This document shows, one piece after another, positions 60,567 to 64,000 of a stretch of DNA of 64,000 bases. Positions within the stretch are counted from its first letter, which is position 1; each line of letters begins with the position of its first letter. Source of the stretch: Sinorhizobium sp. 6-70 (GTDB lineage Bacteria; Pseudomonadota; Alphaproteobacteria; Rhizobiales; Rhizobiaceae); assembly GCF_030124375.1 (NCBI RefSeq), contig NZ_JASKLS010000006.1, positions 124,001 to 188,000 of the forward strand, in the 5' to 3' direction. The position numbers were made by a program, and so were the translations under genes. The notes below the pieces were generated by a model. The model did not search any database, was not told the origin of the DNA, and saw nothing but the letters and a program-made list of their open reading frames with translations.

Positions 60567-62030
60567 ATGAAGGCCCAACCGCAAGCCTCGCACTTCATCG
60601 ATGGTGAATATGTCGAGGACACCGCCGGCACGGTGATCGAGAGCGTCTATCCGGCGACGGGCGAGGTGATCGCGCGTCTCCATGCAGCGACGCCTGCGAT
60701 CGTCGAAAAGGCGATCGCAGCCGCAAAACGGGCGCAGCCGGAATGGGCGGCGATGAGCCCGACGGCACGTGGCCGCATCCTGAAGCGCGCCGCCGAGATC
60801 ATGCGCGAGCGCAACCGCGAGCTTTCCGAACTCGAGACGCTCGATACCGGCAAGCCGATCCAGGAAACGATCGTCGCCGACCCAACCTCCGGGGCCGACA
60901 GCTTCGAGTTCTTCGGCGGCGTCATCGCCACTGCACTCAACGGCGACTATATCCCGCTTGGCGGCGACTTCGCCTATACCAAGCGGGTGCCGCTCGGCGT
61001 CTGCGTCGGCATCGGCGCCTGGAACTATCCGCAGCAGATCGCCTGCTGGAAGGGCGCGCCGGCGCTTGCCGCCGGCAATGCCATGGTCTTCAAGCCTTCG
61101 GAGAACACACCCCTCGGCGCGCTGAAGATCGCCGAAATCCTGATCGAAGCCGGGCTGCCCAAGGGGCTCTACAACGTCATCCAGGGCGACCGGTCGACCG
61201 GCCCCCTCCTCGTCAATCACCCTGACGTCGCCAAGGTGTCGCTCACCGGCTCTGTGCCGACGGGCAAAAAAGTGGCGGGGGCGGCCGCATCCGAACTCAA
61301 GCACGTGACAATGGAACTCGGCGGCAAGTCGCCGTTGATCGTGTTCGACGATGCCGATCTCGAAAGCGCCATCGGTGGCGCCATGCTCGGCAATTTCTAT
61401 TCGACCGGCCAGGTCTGCTCGAATGGCACGCGTGTCTTCGTGCAAAGGAAAGTCAAGGAGGCGTTCCTGGCGCGGCTCAAGGCGCGGACCGAAGCGATCG
61501 TGATCGGCGACCCGATGGACGCGGCGACGCAGCTTGGGCCGATGGTTTCAAAGGCGCAGCGCGACAAGGTCTTCTCCTATATCGAGAAGGGCAAGGCGGA
61601 GGGTGCGCGGCTCGTCACCGGCGGCGGCATTCCGAATACCGTCAATGCCGACGGAACCTATATCCAGCCGACCGTCTTTGCCGACGTCACCGACGATATG
61701 ACGATCGCGCGCGAGGAGATCTTCGGGCCGGTCATGTGCGTGCTCGACTTCGACGACGAGGCGGAGGTCGTCGCCCGCTCGAACGCCACCGTATTCGGCC
61801 TTTCTGCCGGCGTCTTCACCGCCGACATCACCCGCGCCCATCGGGTGGTCGACCAGCTCGAGGCCGGCACACTTTGGATCAATACCTACAACCTCTGCCC
61901 CGTCGAGATCCCCTTCGGCGGTTCGAAGCAATCGGGCTTCGGGCGTGAGAATTCGGTCGCGGCGCTTAATCACTATACCGAACTCAAGACTGTTTATGTC
62001 GGCATGGGGCCGGTGCAGGCGCCGTACTGA
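60567..62030 (+). CDS. betB: Betaine aldehyde dehydrogenase
   Basis: BetB oxidises betaine aldehyde to glycine betaine with NAD+. It has 487 residues, with the catalytic Cys284 ([13 protein letters not shown]), Glu250 ([12 protein letters not shown]) and the Asn in [13 protein letters not shown]. The substrate context [19 protein letters not shown] matches BetB. It starts one base after the betC stop codon, so it is translated from the same mRNA. It is separated from betA by a RIME-like repeat. Confidence 0.97.
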   Translation: MKAQPQASHFIDGEYVEDTAGTVIESVYPATGEVIARLHAATPAIVEKAIAAAKRAQPEWAAMSPTARGRILKRAAEIMRERNRELSELETLDTGKPIQETIVADPTSGADSFEFFGGVIATALNGDYIPLGGDFAYTKRVPLGVCVGIGAWNYPQQIACWKGAPALAAGNAMVFKPSENTPLGALKIAEILIEAGLPKGLYNVIQGDRSTGPLLVNHPDVAKVSLTGSVPTGKKVAGAAASELKHVTMELGGKSPLIVFDDADLESAIGGAMLGNFYSTGQVCSNGTRVFVQRKVKEAFLARLKARTEAIVIGDPMDAATQLGPMVSKAQRDKVFSYIEKGKAEGARLVTGGGIPNTVNADGTYIQPTVFADVTDDMTIAREEIFGPVMCVLDFDDEAEVVARSNATVFGLSAGVFTADITRAHRVVDQLEAGTLWINTYNLCPVEIPFGGSKQSGFGRENSVAALNHYTELKTVYVGMGPVQAPY

Positions 62031-62042
62031 AAGTTTGACCTG

Positions 62043-62150
62043 CCCCTCACCCTAGCCCTCTCCCATGCACGGAAGAGGGAGCGGAAACGTCGCAGCACGG
62101 TCCCTTCTCCCCGCAAGCGGGGAGAAGGTGGCGGCAGCCGGATGAGGGGC
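62043..62150. repeat. RIME-like intergenic repeat, copy 2, inside the bet operon
   Basis: CCCCTCACCCTAGCCCTCTCCC opens the element and GGAGAAGGTGGCGGCAGCCGG-ATGAGGGGC closes it, in inverted orientation to the copy at 30359-30475. The palindrome CTTCTCCCCGCAAGCGGGGAGAAG is perfect. It sits in the 156-bp betB-betA gap. It may act as an mRNA-processing or attenuating hairpin. Confidence 0.85.
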
Positions 62151-62186
62151 AGGCCGAGGGCGTCCAGATACAAGAAAGAAACGAGA

Positions 62187-63836
62187 ATGCAGGCAGATTT
62201 CGTCATCATCGGTTCCGGTTCGGCTGGCTCGGCGCTGGCCTATCGTCTGTCGGAAGACGGCAAGCATTCTGTCATCGTGCTGGAGTTCGGCGGCTCGGAC
62301 ATCGGCCCGTTCATCCAGATGCCGGCAGCGCTCGCCTGGCCGATGAGCATGAACCGTTACAATTGGGGTTATCTCTCCGAGCCGGAGCAAAACCTCAACA
62401 ATCGGCGCATTACCGCGCCACGCGGCAAGGTGATCGGCGGCTCCTCCTCGATCAACGGCATGGTCTATGTGCGCGGCCATGCGGAGGACTTCAACCGCTG
62501 GGAGGAACTGGGCGCCCAGGGTTGGGCCTACGCCGACGTGCTGCCCTATTTCAAGCGGATGGAACATTCGCATGGCGGCGAAGACGGCTGGCGCGGCGGA
62601 GAGGGGCCGCTGCATGTCCAGCGCGGCAGCGTCCGGAACCCGCTCTTCCACGCCTTCATCCAGGCGGGAAAGCAGGCGGGGTTCGAAGTCACCGACGACT
62701 ATAACGGCTCCAAGCAGGAAGGCTTCGGCCTTATGGAGCAGACGACCTGGCAGGGCCGGCGCTGGTCGGCAGCTTCTGCCTATCTGAAGCCGGCATTGAA
62801 GCGTCCGAATGTCGAACTGATCCGCTGCCTCGCCCACAAGGTCGTCATCGAGAACGGCCGCGCGACCGGTGTCGAGATCGAGCGCAATGGCCGGACGGAG
62901 GTTGTGAAGGCCAATCGCGAAGTGATCGTGTCCGCCTCTTCCTTCAATTCGCCGAAGCTGTTGATGCTCTCCGGCATCGGCCCTGCGGCCCACCTGAAGG
63001 AGATGGGTATCGAGGTCAAGGCCGACCGGCCGGGCGTCGGGCAGAACCTTCAGGATCACATGGAGTTCTACTTCCAGCAGGTGAGCACCAAGCCAGTCTC
63101 GCTCTATTCCTGGCTGCCGTGGTTCTGGCAGGGTGTCGCGGGCGCACAATGGCTGCTCTTCAAGCGAGGGCTTGGCGTTTCCAACCAGTTCGAGGCCTGC
63201 GCCTTCCTGCGGTCCGCGCCGGGCGTCAAACAACCCGATATCCAGTACCATTTCCTGCCGGTGGCGATCAGCTACGACGGCAAGGCGGCGGCCAACACGC
63301 ACGGCTTCCAGGTGCATGTCGGCTACAATCTCTCGAAGTCGCGCGGCAGCGTCACCCTTCGCTCCTCCGACCCGAAGGCCGATCCGGTGATCCGCTTCAA
63401 CTACATGAGCCACCCGGAGGACTGGGAGAAATTCCGCCACTGCGTGCGGCTGACGCGCGAGATCTTCGGCCAGAAGGCTTTCGACCAGTATCGCGGACCG
63501 GAAATCCAGCCGGGCGACAAGGTCCAGACGGACGACGAGATCGACGCATTCCTGCGCGAGCATCTCGAAAGCGCCTACCACCCCTGCGGCACCTGCAGGA
63601 TGGGCGCCAAGGACGATCCGATGGCGGTGGTCGATCCGGAAACGCGGGTGATCGGCGTCGATGGCTTGCGCGTCGCAGATTCCTCGATCTTCCCGCATGT
63701 CACCTACGGCAACCTCAACGGCCCCTCGATCATGACCGGCGAGAAGGCGGCCGACCACATCCTCGGCAAGCAGCCGCTCGCCCGCTCCAACCAGGAACCC
63801 TGGATCAATCCGCGCTGGGCGTTGAGCGACCGGTAG
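62187..63836 (+). CDS. betA: Choline dehydrogenase
   Basis: BetA is the membrane-associated FAD enzyme that oxidises choline to betaine aldehyde. The 549-residue GMC oxidoreductase has the FAD motif [21 protein letters not shown], the second GMC signature ([20 protein letters not shown]), and the C-terminal active-site [10 protein letters not shown] and [22 protein letters not shown]. It is the last gene of betICBA and follows a RIME-like repeat. Start ATG 62187, with a weak AAGAAAGAAACGAGA upstream. Its stop is 2 nt from the convergent gene's stop. Confidence 0.97.
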   Translation: MQADFVIIGSGSAGSALAYRLSEDGKHSVIVLEFGGSDIGPFIQMPAALAWPMSMNRYNWGYLSEPEQNLNNRRITAPRGKVIGGSSSINGMVYVRGHAEDFNRWEELGAQGWAYADVLPYFKRMEHSHGGEDGWRGGEGPLHVQRGSVRNPLFHAFIQAGKQAGFEVTDDYNGSKQEGFGLMEQTTWQGRRWSAASAYLKPALKRPNVELIRCLAHKVVIENGRATGVEIERNGRTEVVKANREVIVSASSFNSPKLLMLSGIGPAAHLKEMGIEVKADRPGVGQNLQDHMEFYFQQVSTKPVSLYSWLPWFWQGVAGAQWLLFKRGLGVSNQFEACAFLRSAPGVKQPDIQYHFLPVAISYDGKAAANTHGFQVHVGYNLSKSRGSVTLRSSDPKADPVIRFNYMSHPEDWEKFRHCVRLTREIFGQKAFDQYRGPEIQPGDKVQTDDEIDAFLREHLESAYHPCGTCRMGAKDDPMAVVDPETRVIGVDGLRVADSSIFPHVTYGNLNGPSIMTGEKAADHILGKQPLARSNQEPWINPRWALSDR

Positions 63837-63838
63837 AT

Positions 63839-64000
63839 CTACTCCGAAAGGAAACCGATCCAGCGACCGGCAAGTACCGCTCCTGTCCAGACAGCCATCG
63901 AAAGAAACGCGGAAAGGCGGACTCTCCAGGAAAGCGGTCCCCCTTTGACGGCAGCGCGCCATTGCGGCGTCAGATGCAGCAAAACCGCATTGACGATACC
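63839..64000 (-). CDS. 3' end of a membrane protein gene (partial)
   Basis: The last 53 codons of a minus-strand gene run off the right edge. They read GIVNAVLLHLTPQWRAAVKG, GPLSWRVRLSAFLSMAVWTG and AVLAGRWIGFLSE, ending TAG at 63839-63841. The second half is a hydrophobic transmembrane helix with Trp and Arg at its ends, so an integral membrane protein is likely. I do not recognise the family. It is convergent with betA, 2 nt apart. Confidence 0.65.
   Translation of the reverse strand, partial: GIVNAVLLHLTPQWRAAVKGGPLSWRVRLSAFLSMAVWTGAVLAGRWIGFLSE

Noticed and set aside
62052..63962. A 636-codon minus-strand frame over betA
   Set aside because: It is antisense to the well-supported betA gene, with the Arg/His/Leu-rich composition of a shadow frame. 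The real minus-strand gene here ends at 63839 in another frame.
1..64000. tRNA, rRNA or prophage genes
   Set aside because: I read for cloverleaf-like and rRNA-like sequence and for phage structural genes and saw none. A tRNAscan run would be decisive.

Overview
The window looks like a chromosomal segment of a Sinorhizobium (Ensifer) species close to S. meliloti. Several things point to this: an uninterrupted betI-betC-betB-betA cluster that includes choline sulfatase, a MucR/Ros zinc-finger regulator next to a seven-gene Mrp (Mnh/Pha) antiporter operon, sodB, a divergent ohrR-ohr pair, high GC, and many short rhizobial-type palindromic intergenic repeats. It is mostly ordinary core-type sequence. 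I see no insertion sequence, prophage, tRNA, rRNA or CRISPR array.

Layout. 0.2-6 kb: DUF2336, DUF1491, a membrane peptidoglycan-binding protein overlapping a PAS histidine kinase, a DUF5330 protein and SufE. 6-13 kb: mucR and the mnhABCDEFG operon on the minus strand, with most internal genes joined by ATGA or TGATG overlaps. 13.5-25 kb: an exported protein, a hemolysin-III protein, a DksA-like zinc protein, a universal stress protein, a tandem VOC protein, oligopeptidase B, DUF1697, a TetR regulator divergent from a homocysteine methyltransferase-like gene, SelO, a remnant of a PQQ glucose dehydrogenase gene and a class A beta-lactamase. 25-33.5 kb: a MerR regulator, a GNAT/DJ-1 pair preceded by an attenuator-like leader, two c-type cytochromes, LysE, a WYL regulator, sodB, and a TetR regulator with a membrane protein that share an identical operator. 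33.7-43 kb: an aminotransferase, an alcohol dehydrogenase, a phosphatase, a HAD enzyme, a LysR/MFS pair, an aldo-keto reductase, a HerA-like ATPase and a PhnA-like protein. 43-58 kb: ohr/ohrR, an L,D-transpeptidase, two cyclic-di-GMP proteins, two glutathione S-transferases, a LysR gene with a divergent small protein, a DeoR gene divergent from a DUF4406 enzyme, asparaginase, DUF3750, a quinone reductase and HdeD. 58.4-63.8 kb: betICBA, then the 3' end of a convergent membrane-protein gene.

The most interesting signal is at 25879-26017. A consensus-like promoter is placed so that transcription should start at or next to the ATG of a 16-codon ORF with a Tyr-Phe-Trp-Leu-Phe run. Mutually exclusive hairpins follow, the second being an intrinsic terminator, and a GNAT acetyltransferase gene lies downstream. 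This resembles the leaderless trpL attenuator of S. meliloti but is not in front of an amino-acid biosynthetic gene. Other signals are identical 16-bp operators at a TetR gene and its neighbour, 10-bp-phased CACGA repeats facing each other before a DeoR gene, a repeat family that supplies the stop codons of minus-strand genes at three loci, and a RIME-like element inside the bet operon.
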